A stretch of DNA of 64,000 nucleotides, taken from positions 62,001 to 126,000 of the forward strand of contig JACATO010002729.1 of the NCBI GenBank assembly GCA_018389105.1. The letters run 5' to 3'. Made by a program: the position numbers and the translations under genes. Under the pieces are notes generated by a model, which had not been told where the DNA came from, did not search any database, and was given only the letters and a program-made list of their open reading frames with translations. This DNA comes from Nautilus pompilius. Lineage: Eukaryota > Mollusca > Cephalopoda > Nautilida > Nautilidae. The stretch's first letter is position 1; every line of letters starts with the position of its first letter. Shown here piece after piece: positions 14,896-27,900 of this stretch.

Positions 14896-17800
14896 ATTGG
14901 CATTAAACAGTAAACCTAACACACACACACACACTGACTTTATTTAAATGTTAGTCACTGAAAAAATATGCAGATGTAAAGAACTTATAATAAATTTTAA
15001 TTTATCTGTTCATCTGTATTTTCAGTTTTGGAGGAAAGTATCCAATTCGGGCCTGTAAACTGAAAGGTTGCCTCTTAGCTGTTCGAGTTTCTTATCTTTG
15101 TATGCGGAGTATCCAGTTGTGCACTAATTGGAGATCAGCTAAAAATAAAGTGGAGGTTTTAGCAGAAGACGGCTAATAACAGACCGGTTTGTTTTGATGT
15201 TTATGGGAGATGTCCACCCAGCATCGTCTGAGCGGCTTCCACGCTGTTCCGCTGACGCATTATAAGGTTCTCACTTCGAGCGACACCTACAGGTTCGTGC
15301 TTCTGCCTCGCTCTACGGTCGGTGCCATCTGCTAAGTGTAAGACATCCCTGCTGTATCTGCTTAGCTCGCACTTCTTCCCCATCTCTGAAAGCGGGAAGA
15401 AAAAAAACGCTCTACGGGTTTGGACAGCAGCCTCACTGATCGGCGAGATGAACGAATAATAGATGTACGTCCGGGGTTGAGGAATAAGGGTCTCTGTGGC
15501 CGTATTTAAGGCCGGGAGTGGCTCGCGCTCTTCCGGGCTTGGTGGATGCTGATTCTAAAGACGCGAACCAAAGAGGAACGTTGCCAGGGCTCCAGCTGGT
15601 ATCACGTGTTAGGCGCCCCCGTCCCACGCACGTCAGGCCGACCTGATCGCCGAGTTTCCATTCCATTTAATTAAATACGCTAGGTAGGCTAGCGAAAGAG
15701 ACACGTGATTATGGCTCCACCGTAAGCCGAGAGAGTTCGGCGAACGGAGTAATAATTCCCCTGCCAACTTAATTAAACCCGTCTCTCTTAATAATGCATG
15801 GCTACGCACAAGGCTAACACAGATTTCGCCGAGCAGCAGCTGAGGCCACACCGTCGTTTCGGTGGTGGGCTTTTTTTTAAAAAGCAATTTGAAATATTTC
15901 CTTTTCCTTTAGGTCCGAGACAGCTTTAAGTGTACCGATTTAAACCCCGGCCGGAGAATCCCGCAGTTTGTTTATTTCCCCATCTTCTTGTACTCGGCGA
16001 CCCGGGCTGTAGGTGCGTGGAACTCGCCAATTTCGGCCTGGGAGACCGTCTCCAGTAGTCGCAGAACTGAGTCCTCGCAGTACCAGTAATTCCCGATTAA
16101 CCCTTCTCTACTAAGAAAGCGTTGCGAACACCGGAAGTAAGTCGTTACAGCGTCGGCGGCTAGATCAGTTATAATCGACGCCGTGCGCTTTAACTGTCCG
16201 GTTTACGCACATGACGTCAGCCACAGCTCATCCGTTTCGAGGTTGAGCCTCGTTCGCGCATCCGTTTACGAATCGGCGGTGCTGCAGCAACTTCACCCTC
16301 TAATAACTGGTCCGGGTCTACGCTATCCGGAACAGTTTGAAGACAAAACAGAAAGTTATTTTCGTCTGCGAAGGAAAATCCAATCTTCATAATAGCAAAT
16401 ATAATTTATGCATATTAGGTGTGATATTTTCGAGAACACGAAATTACTTCAGGTGGGTTCTGTGCGAATGAACTTTACAATATTTGCGGTTGTCTACAGC
16501 TCTTTACTTTCAGTTGGAAAAGAAAGCAGAAACTTTGGAATTATCAACTCTCTTAGATATGATTGAAATTATTTCCTTTCAATAAAGTCTTTTGCTAATG
16601 TGTTTTTATTCTCGGCTCTGCTGGGCACTGTAGTACATTCCTCTATTGAGGTGTACACTTTCTGTAAAATAAATTACAGATCTCCAAGGATTCTTACAGC
16701 TGTTTATCTGTAGTTTCTCTATCGTTCAAACTCATTCGTTCAGTACGGTTCTTCTTTTCTTTGGGTGTATGCAAAACATCCTTCTCTGGAATGAAACGAA
16801 TTGTTTCATTCTTCTTTGATTTCTCTTCTCTTTTTCTTTTTTTTTTTTTTGCATTTAATAACCAGAAGTGATAGTGGACCAGTATTTGTTAATTACCAAC
16901 AGTATCTGATGTGTGCACACCTCGCTTTAAAATAACAATTTGGAAAAGAAAGAAGGACAAAGGAACAGCTCTGGCCCATCTAGTGTTTATCTGTGTCCCG
17001 GCGGAGAGCTTGTCTATAGCCCGAGTCGCTCTTATCGACGCGATATTTGTTGCGGAACAATTAGGACCCCTTTCCTTCTGTCTTTTCTCGACAGGGGGCA
17101 CTAGCCGCGTACGTTTGGTCCAAGCGTCAACGAAGTTTTTCCTTAAACAGAATTTAGGAAACTTTCTGGGAATAGTAATAACAAAATAAATAAGTAAATA
17201 AACACTGGATAGAGGCTTGACGTAAACTGATACAGGGACCAACGTTAATAAGATCTACCCAGTGACGATAAATGGTTTAGAATGAATTTGGCAAATGTGG
17301 AGTTTTTTGGGGAACCAAGCTGGCGGTCTGCAGCCAAGACAGAATGAAAAGACTCTGAATGGACCCGCACTTCTTGTCAGTAATGCCTGTCGCCACACAG
17401 CCACAAACTTAATTTCCAACCAATGTCGTTTAGCACCGGTCGAAGTTTGTGGATATAATTCTGGTTGAGGGGGGCTAGACGCGCATCGACAAAAACCAGG
17501 ATCTTGTTTCAAGTCGGGGGGAAGATCGATAGTTACCACAAAAACAGAACTGGAGTGTCAAATTTTGTTATCCTTGTCGAAGTCAATCCGGTCGGTAAAT
17601 ATTTGATTTGTTTCTAGCATCGTTTGACAGTTAGCAGCCATCACAGGTGATGATCATCCGTTGTGGAGATCTCGTCGTCCGTGTCCGAGAAGTTCTCGCG
17701 TCTACGGGATCATTCGTCACCCCGGCCGCCATCAGCCGACCAGGAGAGAGACATCCCAACCTTTTGGTAAATTAAACTACATTAGATTTGGAAATTCCCC

Positions 17801-18194
17801 GTTCTTATCTTCCTATTATCTGTCACTGCCATTGCGTTTATTTCTCTCCCCTGTGTACGGTGCTAGGTGTCGTCGGAAGACTGCCACCGAAATCGATCTG
17901 TCTTACGAAATCGTGAGAGCATTCGCTGGTTTTGTTTACTTCGCGGCCGTCCGGGAAGAGCGCTCGCTATCTCGTCGCCGTTCTTGAGAAGAAACCTGGC
18001 GGCGTCCATCTAAACTAACCCGCGTTAGGGGCAGATAATGCGTCGATCAAAACACGCCTGGCTTTGACGGCCCGTAGGCTGGTGGGAGTAGGGAAGTACC
18101 AGGAAAAACTAACCAGAGGGAGGGCTAAGAGAACCAACTGTGACAGAACCGAATTCCCTCATGGTTCTGAAAGTGTAAACAAATTATTTAGCCT
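14896..18194. other. Anonymous stretch with CpG-rich patches
   Basis: A short (AC)n lies at 14920-14935. The segments 15.2-16.4 kb and 17.6-18.1 kb are noticeably richer in CG dinucleotides than their surroundings. They carry overlapping open frames on both strands (up to 117 codons at 16889-17242, minus) with no recognisable domains. An isolated perfect TGACGTCA lies at 16212-16219. GC-rich patches in such DNA can be old repeats or unmethylated regulatory DNA, and I cannot tell which. Confidence 0.45.
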
Positions 18195-18283
18195 TTATTA
18201 TTATTATTCTTATTATTATTATTATTATTTATTATTATTATTATTATTATATTATTATTATTATATTATTATTATTATTTTAT
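18195..18283. repeat. (ATT)n microsatellite
   Basis: About 88 bp of TTA units, complementary in sense to the AAT tract at 7.7 kb, with single-base phase breaks. Confidence 0.97.
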
Positions 18284-18933
18284 TGAAACAGTATCATATA
18301 ACTAAATTTTTTCAAACGTTGTGTACTTTCCAAAGCTGATTAATATTTTTTTTTTCTTTTTACAAATAATCAATCTGTGATCAATCATGCGGTTGTCTCC
18401 CTTATTTCTAAGGTTGCAGCACCAGAGCAATTTGTTATAGAAAAGACAACAACAACAAAACATTGACATCTGTCAGTGATGATAAAAATCTATGAGCCGA
18501 ATACGTGCGCTGTTTTTCTCTTTTTGTCTGTGAGAATTACTGGTTTTTGTTGTTTTTTTTTTAAAGGTCACTTGAACTTCATTTACAACTGATGCCTACC
18601 TTCAAACACGACCGTAGTTTGACTAATGGACTTGGAAGCTGAATTCTCCAAATCGGACAAAACGATGATTTTTATGTTGTTGTAATCTTCTAAAGTCATT
18701 AAAAAAAAGAAAAAGGAAATGATAGAATGTCTCATTTTGTTTAATAAATAAACTGTTTTGCAAAAGAATAATCTTTTTTTTATTATCATTTTTGCTTTTG
18801 TTTGTTTTAAGAATCAACGCAATTTTGAAAATTTTTTAAACGTTAAGATCACGAGAGATGCGTGAAAAGTACAAATTGATGGATTTACACGTGTGAACTA
18901 AACTATCACGAAGCTTTTTGAGACTACCCTTTC
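18284..18933. other. Unique AT-rich segment between two (ATT)n tracts
   Basis: About 650 bp of AT-rich sequence with poly-T runs. The 68- and 64-codon minus-strand frames are Phe/Lys-rich translations of these runs. No other feature seen. Confidence 0.5.
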
Positions 18934-18966
<33 letters not shown>

Positions 18967-18974
18967 TATTATTA

Positions 18975-19017
<43 letters not shown>

Positions 19018-19022
19018 TTATT
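18934..19022. repeat. (ATT)n microsatellite
   Basis: About 88 bp of ATT units in the same orientation and of nearly the same length as the tract 650 bp upstream. Confidence 0.97.
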
Positions 19023-21670
19023 ACAAAATTGGTAATCTAAAAATGTTTTATGCTTTCGTTTTGACGTTTTCCTATAAAATCCATCTTCTCAGCAACAGCA
19101 ACAAGAACCTTGTTGTTTTTTTTAAAACTGATTAAGGAAGATTTACAACAAGTAGACGATTTGGCAGTCAGATTGTCTCCGTTCTTTTTATTCTTTTCTT
19201 TCCATCTTCCCAGACAATTAAAGCTTGGTGCATTGCAATGTTTACTTAAAAAAGGCTTTTTGTCGTTGTTCTTTGCTTGTTGACTTTCTGATGCGGAAGT
19301 GGTACACCCACGTGTGCAATAATAGAAAGTCGATTTTATATTACTTTGTGATTCATATATATAGGCGTTCTAATGGACTGTGTTTAAGTAATTTTCCGAC
19401 GGAAAGTTCGTTTCTAAGAAATTGAAAACGAGGGAAAGCCAATTCGTTAACTCTTTCTCCACTAGTTTCATGACAGAAATAGAATGCGACGCGAAGAAGT
19501 CTGGGGGCGGGTAATTCTCGTAATTTCTGTATCGCCAGGAGATGTCTAAGCTGCGCCGGAATACACCATCAGGGATACGTTTGTCCACCATGCAGCCTAG
19601 CCGGCTCGAAGCCGATATCTACCCGGAGCTGCTAGTGCATCCTTAAAACCAGAGCTCGGATTCTTAATTTTTAAATAGCGAAATAAACTTTAAAATATTT
19701 TAATTTTACCAAGATAAAGAGTCATGCATGGACGTGTTTAACAAAGCAAATTATAGTTTTATTTGTTTCTTCTTTTTCTTGACCTTTATCATTTTCACAG
19801 TCTTTCCGGTCTCATATACAGCCACCTACTACGAATATAACCGCGACAGCCTTCTGCTGAAGCAAGATTTTGGTAACACCCCGCTACAACCCACGTGCTT
19901 TTCGTGTTTAGTAGTTACAAGAAAGCAGGAAGCGATTGTGTGCTTGCAAGACTCATCCCTCCCACATCCAGAGCAAGGAAAGAGAAATGGTTTTCGGCAC
20001 GATTTCTAAATCACTTAAAGTTATATTATTAACTAAACTAACTCTTATTTATTCAATTTCCCGATACCTGCTGGAATATTAGCTGCCTACTGAAGATATG
20101 AGAGGATCAAGTATTCGTACAGCGGAACTTACTTCCATTTTTGACATTCCAGTTAATTATTGTCTTATTCGTAGACGAAATGTACTGCTTCCTACTTTTG
20201 GGCTTTTCGATTCACAACTACCCGCTGTAATCGTTTTTGAGAAATACATTTTTTAACCCATAAATGATGCTCTCTAATCAGTTATCTCAGAAAAGAAATT
20301 GTCTGTCAGCTGGCTTCATCAACTGCTTCGCGTTTATCGGCAGTACTTGACACAAAAAATCCAAAAAAATTATCTTTAAAATTATTTTCAGAAGATCTTA
20401 CAGCCACAGATCTGATAAGTCGGGAAAGATTCCCAGTAAAATCTACGTTACGACTCCATGTGTAAAGTGACAGTTTGTCATCGTACACCCTCCCGTGCGT
20501 GGGGAGAGGCGAGGCGTATACAGCCGTAGAATTTTCTGAGGAATTCGTTTGCCAAACTGATAAATTTAACTGCCTTTATTCTGGGAACTCTGATTATCCA
20601 GGAGGGATAAGCCATTCGGGATTTCCTTCATTTTCCTCCTGCTGCCCGCCTACCTTGGGTGATTCCTTGTACGAGAAACAGTGGCATTGCTTCGTAAGGA
20701 GATGCAGTCTTTTTTGGTTCTGTTTCTTTGTGATAAGCGGGATTTTCACTTAGCATCCTCATTAATAAGATCTCTATGACTTATGTTCGACGTTTACATA
20801 GTGTGTAATACCTTATCATGGCAACGACACCGTGTCTACCGTATCACGCGAATCTCGACAGTTCATTTTCAAATCTCGTAAGAACCGAGGGAAAACGTTA
20901 TTTATGGTTTTCGACAGAGGCTGTAGAAAGGAAAGGTTGGTCATCGCCGAAGTTAACGCCCTGGCATGGACATTACCGAGCCAATATGACAGATGACGAG
21001 CCGAGAAAAGGTTATAGCGAAATACTCATTTGATTAATCTTTTCAAATGGCTTGCTTTATTGCTATCTAAATATCTGCTTCTATACAACGTTTTTATCGT
21101 TATATTGTTAAACGGTTGTCTGCAACAAATGTAACGCAAGGTGTTCTCGTAATTTCTCTTTTCGGGGGTGATGAATGACAGCTTGACAGCGTGAGAACTC
21201 CATCATAGGTTATAAGGGAAAATGTTAGTCAAATCAAAGAACGATCTGGAATTTTCCAGCTTTACTTATCATTTGTATAAAAAAAGAATTTACCTTGTAC
21301 TAAACATTAAAAAACAAGAATTCGCAAGAACTCCAACATTCTCCACAGGTTACAATGCATAGAAACTTTTTTGCCTCTTTTTTCAAGCAATACCGTCACA
21401 TTTACTTGTCACCGAAACCGGAAATAAATTCTAAATTTAGTATTACATTTTAGCAGGAACATCAGGACACATGGCAGTACACGAAATAGTGTTGCTATAA
21501 CCAACAATTATACACATGCGAATACATCCAAAATATTTAATCAATCTGATATTAAGATTTTTTTACACACTTAGTCGTTGGATATTACCTTTATATCATA
21601 ATATTCATTTTTATTTAAAATATGTTAAAATATTGTATTCTTTGATTTAGGATTTATTGGTTGGTTTGCT
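19023..21670. other. Anonymous non-coding stretch
   Basis: No gene or mobile element recognised. The 20475-20753 frame (+, 92 codons, Cys- and Ser-rich) has a mixed amino-acid make-up, but I know no family that fits. The rest is AT-rich and full of stop codons. Confidence 0.45.
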
Positions 21671-23150
21671 GGTTGTTACCATACAGTCACACTGCTGCTA
21701 CAGTTCTGCAGTACACGTTACCGATGTCACTACCTAGTAACATTAACTATACGGTCACACTGCTGCTACACCTGGTAACATTTACTATACAGTCACACTG
21801 CTGCTACAGTTCTGCAGTACACGTTACCGATGTCACGTACCTAGTAACATTAACTATACGGTCACACTGCTGCTACCACCTGGTAACATTTACTATACAG
21901 TCACACTGATGCTACAGTTCTGCAGTACACGTTACCGATGTCACTACCTAGTAACATTAACTATACGGTCACACTGCTGCTACACCTGGTAACATTTACT
22001 ATACAGTCACACTGCTGCTACAGTTCTGCAGTACACGTTACCGATGTCACTACCTAGTAACATTAACTATACGGTCACACTGCTGCTACACCTGGTAACA
22101 TTTACTATACAGTCACACTGCTGCTACAGTTCTGCAGTACACGTTACCGATGTCACTACCTAGTAACATTAACTATACGGTCACACTGCTGCTACACCTG
22201 GTAACATTTACTATACAGTCACACTGATGCTACAGTTCTGCAGTACACGTTACCGATGTCACTACCTAGTAACATTAACTATACGGTCACACTGCTGCTA
22301 CACCTGGTAACATTTACTATACAGTCACACTGCTGCTACAGTTCTGCAGTACACGTTACCGATGTCACTACCTAGTAACATTAACTATACGGTCACACTG
22401 CTGCTACAGTTATACAGTACACGTTACCAATGTCACGTACCTAGTAACATTCACTATACGGTCACACTGATGCTATACCTGGTAACATTTACTATACAGT
22501 CACACTGCTGCTACAGTTCTGCAGTACACGTTACCGATGTCACTACCTAGTAACATTAACTATACGGTCACACTGCTGCTACACCTGGTAACATTTACTA
22601 TACAGTCACACTGCTGCTACAGTTCTGCAGTACACGTTACCGATGTCACTACCTAGTAACATTAACTATACGGTCACACTGCTGCTACACCTGGTAACAT
22701 TTACTATACAGTCACACTGCTGCTACAGTTCTGCAGTACACGTTACCGATGTCACGTACCTAGTAACATTAACTATACGGTCACACTGCTGCTACACCTG
22801 GTAACATTTACTATACAGTCACACTGCTGCTACAGTTCTGCAGTACACGTTACCGATGTCACTACCTAGTAACATTAACTATACGGTCACACTGCTGCTA
22901 CACCTGGTAACATTTACTATACAGTCACACTGCTGCTACAGTTCTGCAGTACACGTTACCGATGTCACTACCTAGTAACATTAACTATACGGTCACACTG
23001 CTGCTACACCTGGTAACATTTACTATACAGTCACACTGCTGCTACAGTTCTACAGTACACGTTACCGATGTCACTACCTAGTAACATTAACTATACGGTC
23101 ACACTGCTAGTAAAATTTTACAGTAAACGATACCGATGTCACGGTATCCA
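21671..23150. repeat. Young satellite array, 106-bp composite unit, 13 copies
   Basis: Units start at ACAGTCACACTGCTGCTACA at 21683, 21789, 21897, 22003, 22109, 22215, 22321, 22496, 22602, 22708, 22815, 22921 and 23027. Spacing is 106 except 108 once, 107 once and 175 once. Each unit has a 68-bp half (start ACAGTC) and a 38-bp half (start ACGGTC). Both halves share the first 20 bp and the last 18 bp; the short half lacks 30 bp from the middle. The 175-bp interval holds an extra 68-bp-type half at 22389. Copies differ by only a few bases. The array ends in a degraded half unit at 23095-23150. Because 106 is not a multiple of three, the open frames through it are artefacts. Confidence 0.97.
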
Positions 23151-24429
23151 GAACGTTTTGCTATAAAGTTGAGCCAACGTTCTTTTCATGTTGAATCTCT
23201 TCAATTATACAAAGTTTTGGCATCCACTTTTGTCTCTGTCACCAACCCTAATTGCTTTAAGTCATCCCTTTATCCGACGGCAGGTTTCCTCGGTTACTGC
23301 TTATTCATTATCCACCAGTACAACAAAACTGCTATTCGGATTTAAGTTATCTTACGAATAACTGTTAAACTCTTCTTTTTATAAAAAAAAAATGTTTGAT
23401 GAGTTATCTGGTATCAACTCATTTGCTTCATTTACCTGCTAGTTAATTTTACTAAAATAAATGATATTAAAGAGAATCTGTGACATAAGGATGTTCTTAC
23501 GGTAGACATCGGCCGAGAGTCTGATCATGATAATGCCCTCTGAAGCCGTAGGACATATGAACATATATGCAAATACATGGCGAGATGCTCGCGCCTAGAT
23601 TCATTTAAACTGGATAGCTAAGGAATGAGATTCATTTTGTAAAAGTAACCGCATAATAGCTGATCTACGCTATAATAGTGCGGATGAAAGGTCCCCGCAT
23701 TTGTTCTGAGCAGTCTTCCCGAAATGTCCAGAACAGAGTCTTCCCTGGCGAACTGCTAAACGAGATGCGGTTTCCGTCACCCTGTCGAAACGTCAAATAG
23801 AACGGCTTTCTTCAGCATCAGGAGAGCCGCGCTGAGCCTTCGAACCATCCGTGGTTCTAGTCATTCGCTGGCCACCCCGGCCAGCCCCCTGCTGGGCCAC
23901 GCTACAGTACACAAACAAGTAAATACGGGTGGACGAACCGGACCTGTCTTGGCGTCAGAAAAATCCTACTTTCTACTGGAAAATTGATTTCCCCCTCACA
24001 CCTCTCACTACGCCATTAGTGAGTGACACCGGGCATTCTCGTTCTTTTTTACGACGACAAAATATCGCATTAACAGATTCATTCGGGAAAGGGTGTTTTT
24101 TTGCAGCTCTTCTGTACCTTATCGTACTTCTCCAAAAAATGAATATTTGTTGCTAATTAAAACGTCTCCTCCTACGGCCGAGCAGATTTCTGACGAACTC
24201 GAGTTCCAATCGTTAGTAGCAAGTCTGAGCTTTTTATTTCGATTTTTCTTTAAAAAAAGAAGTTATTTTCGGTGATCTCTCTCCTTTTTTCTAAAAGTCT
24301 TCCTTTAGCTCTCAGCCACCTTCATGGGGCCGGCTGGCCAGCTTTCCCTAATTACGGTAAGCAACAACGACGAGCTGGCATCAGGCCGAGGGAAATTAAA
24401 GTGGCATGTTTCGTATTTAAACGAAAGAT
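23151..24429. other. Anonymous non-coding stretch
   Basis: No gene recognised. Around 23.84-23.90 kb there is a GC-rich patch with CCTTCGAACCATCC and GGCCACCCCGGCCAG that could be a worn tRNA-like or inverted-repeat piece, but it is not clear enough to call. Confidence 0.4.
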
Positions 24430-24448
24430 GGTGTGTGTGTGTGTGTGT
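24430..24448. repeat. Short (GT)n tract
   Basis: Nine GT dinucleotides; a simple microsatellite. Confidence 0.9.
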
Positions 24449-24856
24449 ACCCCAACACAAATTTAACACTTTGGTGACGGCTGGCGAATGATTAGAATAC
24501 GAAAGTAAAAGTCAAGTTGCGAAATCGATCTCGACTGAAAACCGTATTTGTATAATTAGCACCGATACTTTTCGGAGATCTACGGCTTCACTTTAGATGT
24601 AATGTATTTGTTACAGCATAACCTGTATTTTACTCACATTTATTCCTTGCAACGTAAATATAAAACCATCATTAAGTCCGTGAAGAGATCGTTATAATTG
24701 TGGCTTCTTCTATTTCTTCTACAGTTTTCAGGAACAGAAAGCAAGTAACCTCCCTTTAATAATTATCTCCCCCTCTCTTTCCTTTCCAAATTTTCCATTG
24801 TTTTTTTTTTTTTCATTTAGAATTTGTTAATCCTGTTTTCAGATTATCCACAGCAC

Positions 24857-24920
24857 ACGTGTGTATGTGTGTGGTGTGTGTGTGTGTGTGTGTGTGTGCG
24901 AGCGCGCGCACGCGCGTGCG
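24857..24920. repeat. (GT)n passing into (GC)n: possible Z-DNA tract
   Basis: A CACACGTGTGTATGTGTGTG run continues as TG repeats and then as GCGAGCGCGCGCACGCGCG. That gives about 60 bp of almost unbroken alternating purine and pyrimidine, ending in a GC-rich half. Such alternation is the classic requirement for left-handed Z-DNA under negative supercoiling; whether it forms here is inference. Confidence 0.85.
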
Positions 24921-27900
24921 CTTTGGTTCTGAAAAGAGAGAGATAATTACTGCTGAGTGGAGATCGGTAGTTTCCCCTTTTATCTGCAGTTAACCGTATT
25001 TAATGGATCCCAAGACTTCACGGCACTATAAAGATTTCTTTACAAGAAAATTTCATTGATAGATGTATTTCTATTACAAGCGTTCACGCTTTTCGTGTAT
25101 GTGTGCTTCACTAATTCACTCTTGTATACTGTAAAGATATACCTCTATATAGTGCTGCAGTAGGGAGCCTAGGAGATCCGATAAGCAATCGGCCGTATGA
25201 AAATAAGCTCTTTTATAACCTTATATTATTTATTCAGCTAACGAAATTTTCGGTCAATTCTTCCTGTTGTAAATAATACTTCAAAGGGAAAGTGAAGACA
25301 TGCATCCTTTTTCTCTGTTTTCTTAAAGAAAAATTACGAAGGAGCCAAAGTTAAATTTTATAAATTTTGACCACTTAAGCAGATCTAAGACCTCAAGCTG
25401 AGAACGCATTAAAACGTTTTGCGGACCTAAATAATCCATAATTGGGAGTTATGAAGGTTTTGCGAGTTTTTAATTTCTGCGATGCTTAAAGAAAAACAAG
25501 AACATTATATCAAGTGACGTGGAGATGCTTTATATTAAGATCAATAAATTTCTTTGTCAGATTTTTATGACTTTGATTTTCTTTGTTTTTAATAAAATGT
25601 GTGAAGGTCCCGTGACTTCAAAAAAAAAACTTTATAAAAAGATGTGCTTAATTAAACTTCAAAGGTTTCTCCGAAAATTCCAGCAGAATGAAAAAGATTC
25701 TCGCTGATGCTTTGCGCTCAGTAAGTGATAAATCTCTGTATAAAGCCAGAAATATCGAGAAAATCTGACGCCGAACATTTGACAAAAGTCTGCGAAGCCA
25801 GTGAATATACACTGTGGCGTTGGCAAGTGGTAGATTAGTTTGTGTGGGTCAGTAACGAGTAGTACACAGCGCCCTCTTGCGGAATATTTCTAGTTCAGTT
25901 AGCGTTCCTTTCTGATGCGGCGGTGCCTTAATCTCCCTGCCAAATTCGAGAACGTACTGGTAGCGAACGCCACATAAGGAAATATAAAGTCGGTGTCAGA
26001 TGAGATCCGATTTAACAGAAGAAGAACCGAAAACTAAATACATTAAAGTCTTCCGTGACGGCAATTTTGTGGACACATTCCCAGCGATGGCGAATGCTAT
26101 CGATTCTTCCTTCGAGAAGAAGAAGAAGAAGCAGAAAAGGAAGAAAAAAAGAGTCTTTGCTCATCTCTGCTTATTGGAATTACTTTTTCTTCTCAAATTT
26201 CTTTTGTGATATTGATTAGATTTCACTATGTCGCTTCAAGTGATCAGAGTTATTTAATCTAAGAGATTACGGAGAGAGACTGGTTCCGAATAATTCCCTA
26301 AGTGAATGGAAATGTCGGCGTCTTGCCGAGAAAGCAACCAACACATTTTCCAATTTCCCTTGAGAGATTATACATAGCTCTGGTAATAAATAAAAAAATG
26401 ATAATAAAATCATTTGAATATTTTTCAAGAATAATTGTCTTTTTTTAGAATTAATAAGTGATATAAATCGGATTTATCTTTATCAAAATCTAAATAAATG
26501 AAAGAAATATGGCAAAAACAAACTATGCATTCTTCGCAGTTTTGCCAACTTTAATTCACTTTCTTCTATCTATTCGCCGTGTTGTTAGTATCTACCAAAA
26601 CAATTTTAGTCTGTTGAGATCTAAAACGGACTTTCCTTATTTTCTACTCTTCTTCAAAGAAAAAAAAACTTTGAAATTATATCTATAATTATTAGAGTAA
26701 AGGCTCAATAAGACACTATGCAAGCTTATTTCTTCCACCTCATATTTAGATTGACATCATCAATATGGATAGATAAAAACGGTGCTTAAATGTATAAAAT
26801 AATGAAGCAATCTAATCTGTATTAATAGTTGTTACTGGCTGATTTTGTGTGCCATACTTCGCAGAATTCAATACTCATAGATTTCAGAAGGACATTACAG
26901 AGAAACATAGTTAAGTACGTGTAAGGACGTATGACTCGAGTAAAGCTCTGACAACATTAAAAGTATGGAAATCTCAACATGTAGCTGGCCGACGCATCGC
27001 TAACTGAAAGAGAGAGTTACCCTCCTTTGCGCTCGTTTCCGGTTAACGACCCAAGCAGTGAAAACGAAACCAGTTGATTATGCCGGGTAGTCATAGACCA
27101 GTCATGAGTTTAAATTTTACTCATACTGTTACAAGAGATCTTCTTTAAACTTTGGAATTTTCAAGAAAGAAAAAATTGCATTGCGTCCACGTCTCTTTTT
27201 TTTATAGCTGCGGTTGTAGACCTTGAAGCCATCTTTACCAAAATGATAGTTGTTAATAAAAAGGCCGCTAGGTGGCGAAACATTCTTTTTTTCGCTTATG
27301 TTAAGTTTCTTGATACACTAAGGAAAGTTGGTAAAATAAAGGTAGGTATGTTATTAGATAATATACAATCCCAAATGTGTGGTTAAGATCTATTTATCCT
27401 TAATATTATCGACCTTTGATTACAGGCAATACATCATCACAAGACGTCTGATGAATTGATTCTCTTTTGATTACATTTCTGTAGTATTTATCATATACAA
27501 ATCTACATTCCATGGGAAAAATAGAAACTTTAAAAAAATCTGAAATGTGGAATCTAGAAAACAAAAATAGTATGTAAAGAAGCTGGAATGTGATGCCTTG
27601 ATTAAAACCCCCTTTAGTTCAAACCTTGCTAGGATACTTTTAATGGTTACTCACTTTCACTTTCCGTACATCTAAACTTTAGTTTTAAGGAGCATATTCA
27701 ATTTCTTCGCGCTCGTCTGCTAGAAGTCTTTTGATTTTGGTAACAAGTATTTTAAAAAAAGCAGCAACATTCAGCGTCTGTCGCTGAGACTTTTGTAAAG
27801 CTGGTAGATCAGCGTAAAACTTACCTTCAAAGTAAAGAATTCGTCTAGCTGGTGTCCATGGAAACAGAGCTTCGAAATATATATGCTCAGCAAAGGTGTA

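Noticed and set aside
21661-21909. 82-codon frame inside the 106-bp array (also 22362-22550)
   Set aside because: The unit is not a multiple of three, so the frame shifts with each copy and soon hits stop codons; it is a satellite artefact.
21671-23150. CRISPR-like regular array
   Set aside because: Spacers would have to be unique; here the whole 106-bp unit is repeated and nothing varies between copies, and the setting is an animal genome.
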